Positions 1 through 5,808 of a stretch of DNA of 5,808 bases are shown here, piece by piece; the stretch's first letter is position 1; each line of letters begins with the position of its first letter. A model generated the notes under the pieces. The model ran no database searches, was not told the DNA's origin, and saw only the letters and a program-made list of their open reading frames with translations. Source of the stretch: an uncultured Pseudomonadota bacterium. GTDB taxonomy: Bacteria; Bdellovibrionota_B; Oligoflexia; Oligoflexales; CAILAO01. The stretch covers positions 1 to 5,808 of the forward strand of contig CAILAO010000595.1 of NCBI GenBank assembly GCA_903832105.1. Reading direction: 5' to 3'. Position numbers and translations under genes: made by a program.

Positions 1-1857
1 AAAATGTCAGGCGTAAACTGGGTTTGTTCAAGCGATGCTAATTCCGGTGGAACGGTGACAAACGTGGCGTCGGGAACGGGGCTTACCGGTGGACCTATCA
101 CTGGTACTGGCACTTTATCTCTTGCTACATCAGGTGTCACGGCTGGTACATACACCAAAGTCACGGTGGATACTTATGGTCGCGCCACGTCAGGCACAAC
201 GCTTGCGGCAGGCGATTTACCTAGCAGCGTTGACGCGAGCAAGATCGGCGGGGGAGGTGTGGACAATACAGAGTTTGGGTATCTTGATGGCGTAACATCA
301 GCCATTCAAACCCAACTTAGTGGAAAAGTAGCGGGACCAGCTTCGGCCACCGACAATGCCATTGCCCGATTTGATGGTACTACAGGAAAACTTACGCAGA
401 ATTCGAGTGTTGTAATTGACGATTCGGGAAATGTTGGCCTTGGCACAAACAGCCCAACAAAGACGCTACATGTTAGTAGTGATTCTGCTTCGTTATACGC
501 GGAAATTAAGTCTTCGCCCGCATACTTTATCGAGCTAAAACCACTTTGGAATTCAAACCAACGATTTCAACTTAATACTTCTGCGGGACCGATTTTAACG
601 TACAAAGCTGAAGGTGAATTAATAGTCAATCAACCTATTGAGAGTGGAACGCACAGGGGAATTTCTTTCAGATATAATGATTCCCCAATGATGACGTTGC
701 ATGGAGTGACCGGTAATGTCGGCATTGGGACGATAGCACCAGCATATAAATTGGATGTGGCAGGAGATATGCGGTATTCGGGTAAAATAGTAAATAATGC
801 TGGTATTAAAACATATTCTCGCACGTGCGGGCCATTCGGAGATAATGACTCTATAACTGAAATAATGAAGATTAGTAGGGATTCAAATAATTACTCTTCT
901 CAAATTCCATATGAAGTTACTCTTTATAATGATTTTCCATACGGAAGCATTACTAAATGGATTGTCACTTATAACTATATCGATAGTGGAACCGTTTTAG
1001 CAACTGGCTCTAGCGGTACTATTCAAAGCAGACTTTATCTGGGTACAGAAGTGGTTGTAAGTGGAACAATTCGTTACAGACCAGTTTTTGTGGATATGTA
1101 TAGGTGGGCTACTGGCCGTGTTGAAGTCAAATATTCTACAACAGAGGTTGATACGATTACTGGATCGGGACAAATAAAATTTACTGGCACTACGACTTAT
1201 GGAACGGTGACCCTTCATAATGGAAATGTTAATCTTGCTTATCCATCGGGCAACGTCGGCATTGGAACAACGAGTCCTTTTGGAAGACTAACTGTTACCG
1301 GTGATGCAAATACGGCTTGGACCAATTCCGCTATTTCTATTTCAAACAGTGGTGGCGGAACCCAACGAAACTACGCTTTAAGCACCAGAAATGATGGAAA
1401 GTTTTATCTTTCGGATGAAACGGCAGGACAGGCAAGATTAGCTGTTGATACATCTGGCAACGTCGGCATTGGAACTTCAACACCCAGCGATAATCTCGAT
1501 GTTAATGGCGGGGTTCGGGCCACTGGTTTCTCCACTTCGACAGCATGGACATCAGTTCCATCAAGTGGATCTTGGACGTCATATATGAATTGTAGAAAAA
1601 TAGGCAGTTTTTTGCAGATTAAAGGCTACATATACACCGCCACAGGAACTTCCGGATGGCCTTTTGGATCCGTTGTGTTGCCTACGATTTGCAGGCCTAC
1701 AGTTGATATCTACTATATTTCCGGCGTTTGTTGGGACTCTGTACCCGCAGTTTACTCTTGCATAGCAGCAATAAGCAGCAGCACGGGCTCCATCACGGTG
1801 TACTCGAACAGCGCTATCAAACATGTCGCTATCACTGGAAGCTACCCCGCAGAATAG
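1..1857 (+). CDS. Phage-tail-like modular fibre/adhesin protein, 5' end missing
   Basis: Probably an extracellular trimeric fibre that binds other cells or surfaces. I infer this from its architecture; no enzyme motif is visible. The reading frame is open from base 1. The ATG at 4 has no room for a ribosome site, and its 'NWVCSSD' context looks internal to a longer fibre, so the true start is probably upstream. Numbering from that ATG (617 residues): Ser/Thr/Gly-rich 'VASGTGLTGGPITG' region at 16-75; 'FGYLDGVTSAIQTQL' motif at 91-105; 'DNAIARFDG' at 117-125; four 'GN-V-G-(I/L)-GT' modules at 142, 237, 416 and 485; a separate beta-rich insert at about 265-412; and a terminal tip at about 510-617 with 'RKIGS..QIKG' and four cysteines (530, 563, 576, 586). 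The repeat style matches phage tail fibres and the fibre proteins of Bdellovibrio-type predators. Base composition changes sharply between modules, as in mosaic genes. An in-frame second tip follows the TAG stop. Confidence 0.85.
   Translation, partial: KMSGVNWVCSSDANSGGTVTNVASGTGLTGGPITGTGTLSLATSGVTAGTYTKVTVDTYGRATSGTTLAAGDLPSSVDASKIGGGGVDNTEFGYLDGVTSAIQTQLSGKVAGPASATDNAIARFDGTTGKLTQNSSVVIDDSGNVGLGTNSPTKTLHVSSDSASLYAEIKSSPAYFIELKPLWNSNQRFQLNTSAGPILTYKAEGELIVNQPIESGTHRGISFRYNDSPMMTLHGVTGNVGIGTIAPAYKLDVAGDMRYSGKIVNNAGIKTYSRTCGPFGDNDSITEIMKISRDSNNYSSQIPYEVTLYNDFPYGSITKWIVTYNYIDSGTVLATGSSGTIQSRLYLGTEVVVSGTIRYRPVFVDMYRWATGRVEVKYSTTEVDTITGSGQIKFTGTTTYGTVTLHNGNVNLAYPSGNVGIGTTSPFGRLTVTGDANTAWTNSAISISNSGGGTQRNYALSTRNDGKFYLSDETAGQARLAVDTSGNVGIGTSTPSDNLDVNGGVRATGFSTSTAWTSVPSSGSWTSYMNCRKIGSFLQIKGYIYTATGTSGWPFGSVVLPTICRPTVDIYYISGVCWDSVPAVYSCIAAISSSTGSITVYSNSAIKHVAITGSYPAE
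1456..1611 (+). repeat. Direct repeat, copy 1 (inside the fibre gene)
   Basis: This 156-bp block is repeated at 1861-2016, exactly 405 bp (135 codons) downstream. I see two mismatches, both synonymous: ACT/ACC in 'ATG' and CCA/CCG in 'VPSS'. It encodes the last 'GNVGIGT' module through 'NCRKIGSF'. Similarity falls abruptly after the block, where the two tips differ. Confidence 0.93.
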
Positions 1858-2262
1858 AGCGGCAACGTCGGCATTGGAACTTCAACACCCAGCGATAATC
1901 TCGATGTTAATGGCGGGGTTCGGGCCACCGGTTTCTCCACTTCGACAGCATGGACATCAGTTCCGTCAAGTGGATCTTGGACGTCATATATGAATTGTAG
2001 AAAAATAGGCAGTTTTCCACAAATCAAAGGTTATTTAACAATTGCGGCACCTACGTCTGGATTCCCCATAAATACAGTGTCATTACCTGCAGCCTGTCGT
2101 TTCACAGGGGATCTACAATATATTTCCGGGGTTTGCTGGGATGCTGCTCCAGCAGCTTATGCATGCGTTGGGGCGATAAGCGGCACCACAGGCTTGATCA
2201 CAGCATATTCAAATACTCCCATAAATCAGTTCGCGATAACCGGAAGCTATCCAGCAGATTAA
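1858..2262 (+). pseudogene. In-frame duplicate fibre C-terminal cassette (alternative tip) after the stop codon
   Basis: Directly after the TAG stop of the fibre gene the same frame stays open for 134 codons and ends at TAA (2260-2262). It encodes a complete second version of the last module: a 'GNVGIGT' repeat, then 'RATGF', then a tip. Counted from the shared 'MNCRK' (Met codon at 1990), both tips are exactly 90 residues with no gaps, and 57 of 90 are identical. All four cysteines and the 'YISGVCWD' and 'ITGSYPA' motifs are kept. Intact reading, equal length and conservative changes suggest it is or was recently under selection, not decaying. I see no ribosome site before the ATG at 1990 and no promoter, so independent expression is unlikely. 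It could be expressed after recombination with the upstream copy, or by read-through of TAG (752 residues counted from the ATG at 4). A simple inactive duplication is also possible. Confidence 0.7.
1861..2016 (+). repeat. Direct repeat, copy 2 (start of the downstream tip cassette)
   Basis: Partner of 1456-1611, in the same orientation and frame, with 154 of 156 bases identical. Recombination between the copies would remove 405 bp, including the TAG stop, and join the fibre shaft to the second tip with the frame kept. Confidence 0.93.
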
Positions 2263-2264
2263 GG

Positions 2265-2347
2265 TATCCCGAGGCCGCTACCGCGGCCTCGGGGATCTCG
2301 TCATTTCAATATGTTACGGCGAGATCCCTTCGCTGTCGCTCGGGATA
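2265..2347. repeat. Composite palindromic (REP-like) element
   Basis: Several inverted repeats overlap here. Outer arms 'tatcccgag' (2265-2273) and 'ctcgggata' (2339-2347) are perfect 9-bp complements. 'gggatctcg' (2292-2300) pairs with 'cgagatccc' (2320-2328) over a 19-base loop. 'atccc' (2324-2328) can also pair with 'gggat' (2342-2346). The 2268-2293 hairpin lies inside. Several pairings are mutually exclusive. The 'cccttcgctgtcgctcggg' core resembles dispersed intergenic palindromes of many bacteria; whether it recurs in this genome cannot be seen here. Confidence 0.5.
2268..2293 (+). terminator. Strong GC-rich hairpin after the fibre gene, probable terminator
   Basis: Five bases after the TAA at 2260-2262, 'cccgaggccgc' (2268-2278) pairs perfectly with 'gcggcctcggg' (2283-2293) around a 4-base loop 'tacc'. 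Position and stability fit transcription termination or 3'-end protection. The following bases (gatctcgtcatttc) are only weakly T-rich, so it is not a textbook intrinsic terminator. Confidence 0.55.
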
Positions 2348-2348
2348 C

Positions 2349-2380
2349 GACTCTGCTGAAAACACTTTTTCAGCAGAGTC
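2349..2380. repeat. Perfect 14-bp inverted repeat with 4-base loop
   Basis: 'gactctgctgaaaa' (2349-2362) pairs perfectly with 'ttttcagcagagtc' (2367-2380) around 'cact'. No T-run follows on either strand, so it is not a clear intrinsic terminator. It lies about 60 bases before the ROK gene and could act as a leader hairpin, transcript stabiliser or part of the neighbouring palindromic element. Confidence 0.6.
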
Positions 2381-2429
2381 TAATTATCGAACGGAAAATT
2401 GGGGGTGCCCAAAGCCTCCAAAAAGTGTT

Positions 2430-2439
2430 AAGAGTAGGA
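2430..2439 (+). promoter_or_regulatory. Ribosome binding site before the ROK gene
   Basis: The purine-rich stretch 'aagagtagga' precedes two adjacent ATG codons (2441 and 2444). 'AAGAG' is 6 bases from the first ATG and 'AGGA' is 4 bases from the second, so either start is possible; the protein differs by one Met. Confidence 0.45.
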
Positions 2440-2440
2440 T

Positions 2441-3832
2441 ATGATGGACGTTATTACAAAGCAAAGACCCGAATTAGATCCTGCCTTTTGCCCAGCGGTC
2501 CTATGGAATCGTCAATTTCACGCGGCCATTAAAAAGGCGAGGATCGGACGCCCGATAGCCATAAGCTTAGAAAAGGCGAGCGGAGCGAGAGCTGTTTTTA
2601 AAACAGAAATCTTCGATCAGCATGATAGCTATCAAGCCCTTAATAACAAATTTGTTGAACGCCTCATCAAGTTTCTTCTTTGGCAACGGGGCGGCCATAA
2701 AATTACGATCTTCGGCGCTTCAGATGTGGCAAATTATATTAGGGCTTGTTACAGCGCATCGGGTGCAAGACAGTTTGATCACCAGTTTTTGGGCGTCCAA
2801 ATATTTGGGCATCCCATCGAAGTTTTTGCGGCTCCTTACGAAGAAGCTCCTGAAGAGCTTGATGCCTCCAGACCGCTCGGGAGGCATTGGGATGGATGCC
2901 GCGTCGGGTTTGATCTTGGTGGCAGCGATCGTAAATGCGCTGCTGTGAAAGATGGAGAGGTGGTTTTTACCGAAGAAGTAGACTGGAATCCCTACACAAA
3001 TCCTGACCCGGAGTGGCACTTTCGGGAGATCAATGATTCTTTAAAACGCGCCGCTTCACACCTACCACGGGTTGATGCCATAGGAGGAAGCGCCGCGGGG
3101 GTTTATGTTGATAACGAAGTTCGCGGAGCCTCTCTTTTTCGTGGAATATCTAAAGACCTTTTTACTCAGAAGGTGCGTCCCCTCTTCAAACGTCTTAAAA
3201 AAGAGTGGGATAACTGCCCCTTTGAAATTATTAATGATGGTGAGGTCACGGCCCTTGCTGGATCCATGGCCCTCAAACAAAATTCTGTCCTAGGGCTTGC
3301 GATGGGAACGAGCCAAGCGGCAGGCTTTGTCGATCACGAGGGCTACATCAAAGACTGGCTGAATGAACTCGCATTTGCGCCGATCGATTACCGCGATGAT
3401 GCACCGCGTGATGAATGGTCGGGTGACGTTGGGTGCGGTGTTCAATATTTTTCGCAGCAGTCCGTCGCAAGACTGGCCCCGAAAGCAGGAGTCAGTTTTT
3501 CGGAAGGGATAAAAGATGCGGAAAAGTTGCTCGAAGTCCAGAGTCTCATGGCGAAGCACGATCAAAAAGCAGAAAAGATCTTCAAGACAATAGGCTCTTA
3601 TCTTGGGTATGCCGTGGCCCATTATGCGGATTTCTATAACGTGAAACATGTCCTTGTTTTAGGAAGAGTTATGACGGGTGGTGGTGGAGAACTTATTCTT
3701 GATATTGCACACCAAGTCTTAGAGAAGGAATTTCCCGCGCTCGCAAAAAATATCACGATCGTAACGATGGGTGAAAAAGATAAACGTCACGGACAGGCTG
3801 TAGCCGCTGCAAGCCTGCCAAAACTGAGATGA
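2441..3832 (+). CDS. ROK-family (sugar-kinase fold) protein with N-terminal extension
   Basis: The protein has 463 residues, against about 290-320 for ordinary ROK kinases. The first ~150 residues form a separate conserved-looking region ('RPIAISLEK' at 37-45, 'FLLWQRGG' at 78-85, 'PLGRHWDGCR' at 145-154). The ROK/ASKHA core then starts with the phosphate-binding 'GFDLGGSDRK' (156-165). 'VDAIGGSAAGVYVDN' (211-225) and 'IINDGEVTALAG' (263-274) follow; D266 falls where ROK kinases place the catalytic base. The second phosphate loop is 'MGTSQAAG' (288-295). The usual sugar-binding ExGH motif appears as 'NELAF' (308-312), keeping Glu but not His. The CxCGxxGCxE zinc motif is reduced to one cysteine (C332, 'GCGVQYFSQQ'). 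I recall similar long ROK proteins in other bacteria, but their substrate is unknown to me. Likely cytoplasmic, acting on a sugar or amino sugar; it could also have lost kinase activity. It is followed after 25 bases by the deacetylase gene, suggesting an operon. Confidence 0.85.
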   Translation: MMDVITKQRPELDPAFCPAVLWNRQFHAAIKKARIGRPIAISLEKASGARAVFKTEIFDQHDSYQALNNKFVERLIKFLLWQRGGHKITIFGASDVANYIRACYSASGARQFDHQFLGVQIFGHPIEVFAAPYEEAPEELDASRPLGRHWDGCRVGFDLGGSDRKCAAVKDGEVVFTEEVDWNPYTNPDPEWHFREINDSLKRAASHLPRVDAIGGSAAGVYVDNEVRGASLFRGISKDLFTQKVRPLFKRLKKEWDNCPFEIINDGEVTALAGSMALKQNSVLGLAMGTSQAAGFVDHEGYIKDWLNELAFAPIDYRDDAPRDEWSGDVGCGVQYFSQQSVARLAPKAGVSFSEGIKDAEKLLEVQSLMAKHDQKAEKIFKTIGSYLGYAVAHYADFYNVKHVLVLGRVMTGGGGELILDIAHQVLEKEFPALAKNITIVTMGEKDKRHGQAVAAASLPKLR

Positions 3833-3845
3833 ATCGAACCTTAAA

Positions 3846-3850
3846 AAGGA
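3846..3850 (+). promoter_or_regulatory. Ribosome binding site that fixes a GTG start
   Basis: 'AAGGA' within 'ttaaaaagga' lies 7 bases before GTG at 3858. This is the best Shine-Dalgarno match in the window and supports GTG as the start of the deacetylase gene; there is no in-frame ATG before codon 40. Confidence 0.75.
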
Positions 3851-3857
3851 ATCTACC

Positions 3858-4712
3858 GTGAAGCTAAAAAGTCCCTTAGCAGATATTTATGTTCCGGATG
3901 AAAGACCTCTTGAAGAGGCCTTAAAACGAACGACCCACCTTGCTGTCGGGGCGCATCAAGATGACATTGAAATCATGGCCTATCACGGAATCGCAACGTG
4001 TTATGGCGCCGGAGATCAATGGTTCTCCGGTATCACAGTAACAGATGGATCGGGCAGCCCCAGAACTGGAAAGTATAAAGATTGTAGCGATGAGGAAATG
4101 AAGGACATTCGTTTTCAGGAGCAAAAGAAGGCAGCTCTTGAGGGCAAATACTCGGTTCAGATTCAACTCAGATACGAAAGTAAAAAAGTGAAGGATTTGG
4201 CTTTTAAGGGTCTCGTGACGGATCTTTTCGAGATTTTTAAGGCCACAAAACCCAACGTCGTTTATCTTCACAATCCCGCAGATAAGCACCCGACACATGT
4301 TGCCCTTTGTATGCGTTCTATAGAAGCCCTACGCAAATTATCCATGGATGAAAGACCGAAGAAGGTTTATGGGTGCGAAGTCTGGCGAAGTCTTGACTGG
4401 CTTTCGGAGAAAAGTCTCGTCCCCCTTTCGTGCTCGGACCATCCCGAACTTGCTGAGGCGCTGGTTAAGTTATATGACTCTCAGATTGTTGGTGGGAAGC
4501 GGTACGACTTAGCGGTGACAGGACGTCGTTATGCTAATGCTACGTTTTTCGAAACACATCACATTGATCAAAGCAACGCATTGGCATTTGCGATGGATCT
4601 GATGCCTCTTATCAATGATCACACGGCTTCTGTCGAAGCCTATGTCATGCAACTCATCGATCATTTTAAGAACGATGCCAAATCAATGCTTCGCGGAGTA
4701 TCCAAGAACTAA
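3858..4712 (+). CDS. PIG-L/LmbE-family deacetylase
   Basis: A predicted metal-dependent (usually zinc) amide hydrolase of the PIG-L fold. The family includes N-acetylglucosaminyl-inositol and N,N'-diacetylchitobiose deacetylases. The 284 residues begin with GTG behind a good ribosome site. The N-terminal metal motif reads 'AHQDDIE' (32-38) where most members have AHPDDxE; H33 and D36 should bind metal and D35 act as the base. 'TVTDGSGSPR' (60-69) follows the first sheet. The second metal motif is 'HPTH' (144-147) with H147 as third ligand, preceded by 'VVYLHNPADK' (134-143). A late 'ETHH' (232-235) may form part of the active site. No signal peptide or membrane segment is visible, so it is probably cytoplasmic. 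It sits 25 bases after the ROK gene and one base before the EpmA-like gene. The pairing suggests handling of an acetylated amino sugar or glycoconjugate, but the exact substrate is not shown by the sequence. Confidence 0.88.
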   Translation: MKLKSPLADIYVPDERPLEEALKRTTHLAVGAHQDDIEIMAYHGIATCYGAGDQWFSGITVTDGSGSPRTGKYKDCSDEEMKDIRFQEQKKAALEGKYSVQIQLRYESKKVKDLAFKGLVTDLFEIFKATKPNVVYLHNPADKHPTHVALCMRSIEALRKLSMDERPKKVYGCEVWRSLDWLSEKSLVPLSCSDHPELAEALVKLYDSQIVGGKRYDLAVTGRRYANATFFETHHIDQSNALAFAMDLMPLINDHTASVEAYVMQLIDHFKNDAKSMLRGVSKN

Positions 4713-4713
4713 C

Positions 4714-5475
4714 ATGAGCCTACAACGCCTTTTTGAGGTACGTGCAGCACTGCGAAAAGCAATGATAGGGTTTTTCGAGGCCCGCGGCTATATCGAAATA
4801 GAAACCCCCATTCTCGTTACGTGTCCAGGAAGCGAGGTCCATCTTGACTACTTTTCGACAGAGTGGCTCGATAATCAGAAGAAAAAGCACACGTTGTTTT
4901 TGCGGTCGAGTCCTGAACTCCATATGAAGCGTGCACTATCTAGCGGATGTTCTAACATCTTTCAATTTGCAAAGAGTTTTCGCAATCATAGTGAGAACAA
5001 TCAAGGCGAATTCAGCGCATGGCATCATCCGGAGTTTACAATGCTCGAATGGTATCGGACGCATATTAGCTTTAAAGAATTCATCGACGAGACTGAAGAG
5101 CTGTTACGAGAATCATCGCGTGAACTTGCGACATGGCTGAAAAAGTGCGGGCGCAAAGCCTCACTATTACCGTTTGAAAAACCTCTACAACGTATCACCG
5201 TAAAAGAGGCGTTTCAAGAATTTGCATCCATTGATTTAATAGATCAAGATCCCGAACTAGCAGGCAAGGCAATCGGCGTGAAAATTGCCTCGATAAAAAA
5301 GGATGATGACTTTGAAACAGCATTTTTTAAGATCGTCATTGAGAAAATTGAACCCGCCTTTGACAAGATTGGTACGGTCGTTTTACTCGATTATCCTCCC
5401 TCACAGGCGGCTCTCGCAAAAATCGAGAGTGGCGTGGCTAAAAGATTTGAAATCTATGTTGGCCGTATCGAACTC
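4714..5475 (+). CDS. epmA: EF-P--(R)-beta-lysine ligase EpmA (PoxA/GenX), C-terminus missing
   Basis: EpmA is a short paralogue of class II lysyl-tRNA synthetase without the anticodon domain. It attaches (R)-beta-lysine to a lysine of elongation factor P in the cytoplasm, aiding translation of proline stretches. The start is ATG at 4714, one base after the deacetylase stop; no good ribosome site is seen, so translational coupling is likely. Visible features: class II motif 1 around 'YIEIETPIL' (26-34); 'LFLRSSPELHMKR' (61-73); motif 2 from 'FRN' (89-91) to 'HHPEFTMLEWYR' (104-115); 'YPPSQAALAKI' (227-237); and 'VAKRFEIYVGRIEL' (241-254). E. coli EpmA has about 325 residues and continues 'IELANGF..' into motif 3 (GVALGVDRL). 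Here that last part, about 65-70 residues including an ATP-binding arginine, is absent. From codon 255 the uninterrupted frame encodes SecD-like sequence instead, so the gene is cut at a junction and would not be functional as read. Confidence 0.88.
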
Positions 5476-5512
5476 GTTTCTACGACAACCGTTAGTTCTA
5501 ATTATAAATTCA
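5470..5512. other. EpmA/SecD junction, probable assembly chimera breakpoint
   Basis: The EpmA match ends at 'RIEL' (codon 254, ending 5475) and the SecD match is clear by 'KFKLGLDL' (from about 5506). The codons between, 'VSTTTVSSNY', belong to neither conserved core. The join keeps frame, which happens by chance in about one case in three. No repeat, insertion sequence or recombination site is visible at the point. Confidence 0.7.
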
Positions 5513-5808
5513 AACTTGGTTTGGATTTAAATGGGGGTATTGAGCTTATTTATAAAGCAGATACTAGCGGTATTGCTGCCAGCGATATTTCTAGTAAGAT
5601 GAATTCTCTTAAAGATTTGATCGAAAAGAGAGTAAACGTCTTTGGTGTATCTGAGCCGATAATTGCTGTAGAAAAAGTGGGTATTATAGGTAGTGACTCT
5701 TCCGAACAATTAATTGTAGATTTGCCTGGTCAGACAGATATTGCTGGGGCTATTGCTCAAGTGGGTAAGACCTATGTTTTGGAGTTTAAACTATTAAAGA
5801 AAGAATAT
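5476..5808 (+). CDS. secD: SecD (protein translocase subunit) fragment, both ends missing
   Basis: SecD is a membrane subunit of the SecDF complex that drives late steps of Sec protein export. The 111 codons read in the same frame as the preceding EpmA part and run off the window. Numbering from the ATG at 4714, the signature 'KLGLDLNGGIELIYKAD' is at 267-283, followed by 'DLIEKRVNVFGVSEP' (301-315), 'EQLIVDLPGQTD' (331-342) and 'TYVLEFKLL' (353-361), all typical of the periplasmic part of SecD. The N-terminal transmembrane helix and a start codon that normally precede 'GLDLNGG' are absent. The wording resembles SecD of Patescibacteria (CPR) more than proteobacterial SecD, from memory. GC is about 36% (hand count, 5521-5808) against about 41% for the 300 bases at 5161-5460. 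Best explained as sequence from another genome or locus joined here. Confidence 0.8.

Noticed and set aside
1456..2016. Shufflon or invertible tail-fibre switch
   Set aside because: The repeats are direct, not inverted, and no invertase or recombinase gene is visible; only deletion or gene conversion fits.
1456..2262. Diversity-generating retroelement (template/variable repeat pair at a 3' gene end)
   Set aside because: The differences between the tips are of all kinds and not limited to adenines, the near-identical part is the anchor and not the variable part, and no reverse transcriptase is in the window.
1990..2262. Independent small gene starting at the ATG at 1990
   Set aside because: No ribosome site precedes this ATG, and the matching Met is internal in the upstream copy; the coding similarity begins at 1861, well before it.
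2358..2387. Promoter with -10 'TAATTAT' at 2381-2387
   Set aside because: The spaced upstream hexamer is inside the 14-bp hairpin and does not resemble a -35 box; the -10 match alone is too weak.
2133..2532. Two overlapping small reading frames across the intergenic region
   Set aside because: They run through the tip-coding region, the palindromes and the start of the ROK gene in other frames, with Arg/Ser-rich low-quality protein and no recognisable motif.
3290..3649. 119-codon reverse-strand reading frame inside the ROK gene
   Set aside because: It is antisense to a clearly coding, motif-bearing gene, with no ribosome site and no family resemblance; the same applies to the other reverse-strand frames.
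4931..5530. Short forward reading frames at 4931-5140 and 5303-5530
   Set aside because: Both lie in another frame within the EpmA-coding sequence, which carries clear class II synthetase motifs.
1..5808. tRNA, rRNA, CRISPR array, insertion sequence or replication origin
   Set aside because: I saw no cloverleaf with conserved tRNA bases, no rRNA-like sequence, no regularly spaced short repeats, no transposase and no origin-like iterons.

Overview
The window looks like a contig from a Gram-negative bacterium of the Bdellovibrio-like kind. This rests on gene content only: a long trimeric fibre protein built from phage-tail-like modules with 'GNVGIGT.xP' repeats, a style abundant in Bdellovibrionota genomes, and an EF-P lysine ligase (EpmA) gene. 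All genes read on the + strand. Base composition is uneven, from about 57% GC in parts of the fibre gene to under 30% in one internal module.

Layout. Bases 1-1857 are the 3' part of a fibre/adhesin gene whose start lies upstream. Its stop codon is followed without a frame change by a second, full-length copy of the last 134 codons (1858-2262). The first 156 bp of each copy are almost identical (154/156), while the following tip domains are only about 60% identical as protein. This looks like an alternative or silent receptor-binding tip parked directly behind the expressed one. Bases 2263-2440 are non-coding and packed with overlapping inverted repeats, including a strong 11-bp hairpin after the fibre gene and a perfect 14-bp hairpin. 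Bases 2441-4712 hold two complete genes in a tight run: an N-terminally extended ROK-family protein (sugar-kinase fold) and a GTG-started PIG-L/LmbE-family deacetylase. One base later an EpmA-type ligase begins (4714).

The EpmA reading frame is abnormal. It matches EpmA up to the 'RIEL' motif (about 5475). Exactly where the family continues with 'ANGF' and the last catalytic motif, the same open frame turns into the conserved 'GLDLNGG' region of the protein-export factor SecD and stays open to the window end. The SecD part lacks its first transmembrane helix and resembles SecD of candidate-phyla (Patescibacteria/CPR) type. The simplest reading is a chimeric join between two genomes in a metagenome assembly; a true gene fusion is much less likely.

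How the genes may work together: the ROK protein and the deacetylase are plausibly co-transcribed and both families act on sugars, often amino sugars. EpmA concerns translation-factor modification and may simply share the transcript. The fibre protein is probably a surface attachment device with a swappable tip. The two most notable points are the duplicated tip cassette and the EpmA/SecD junction.
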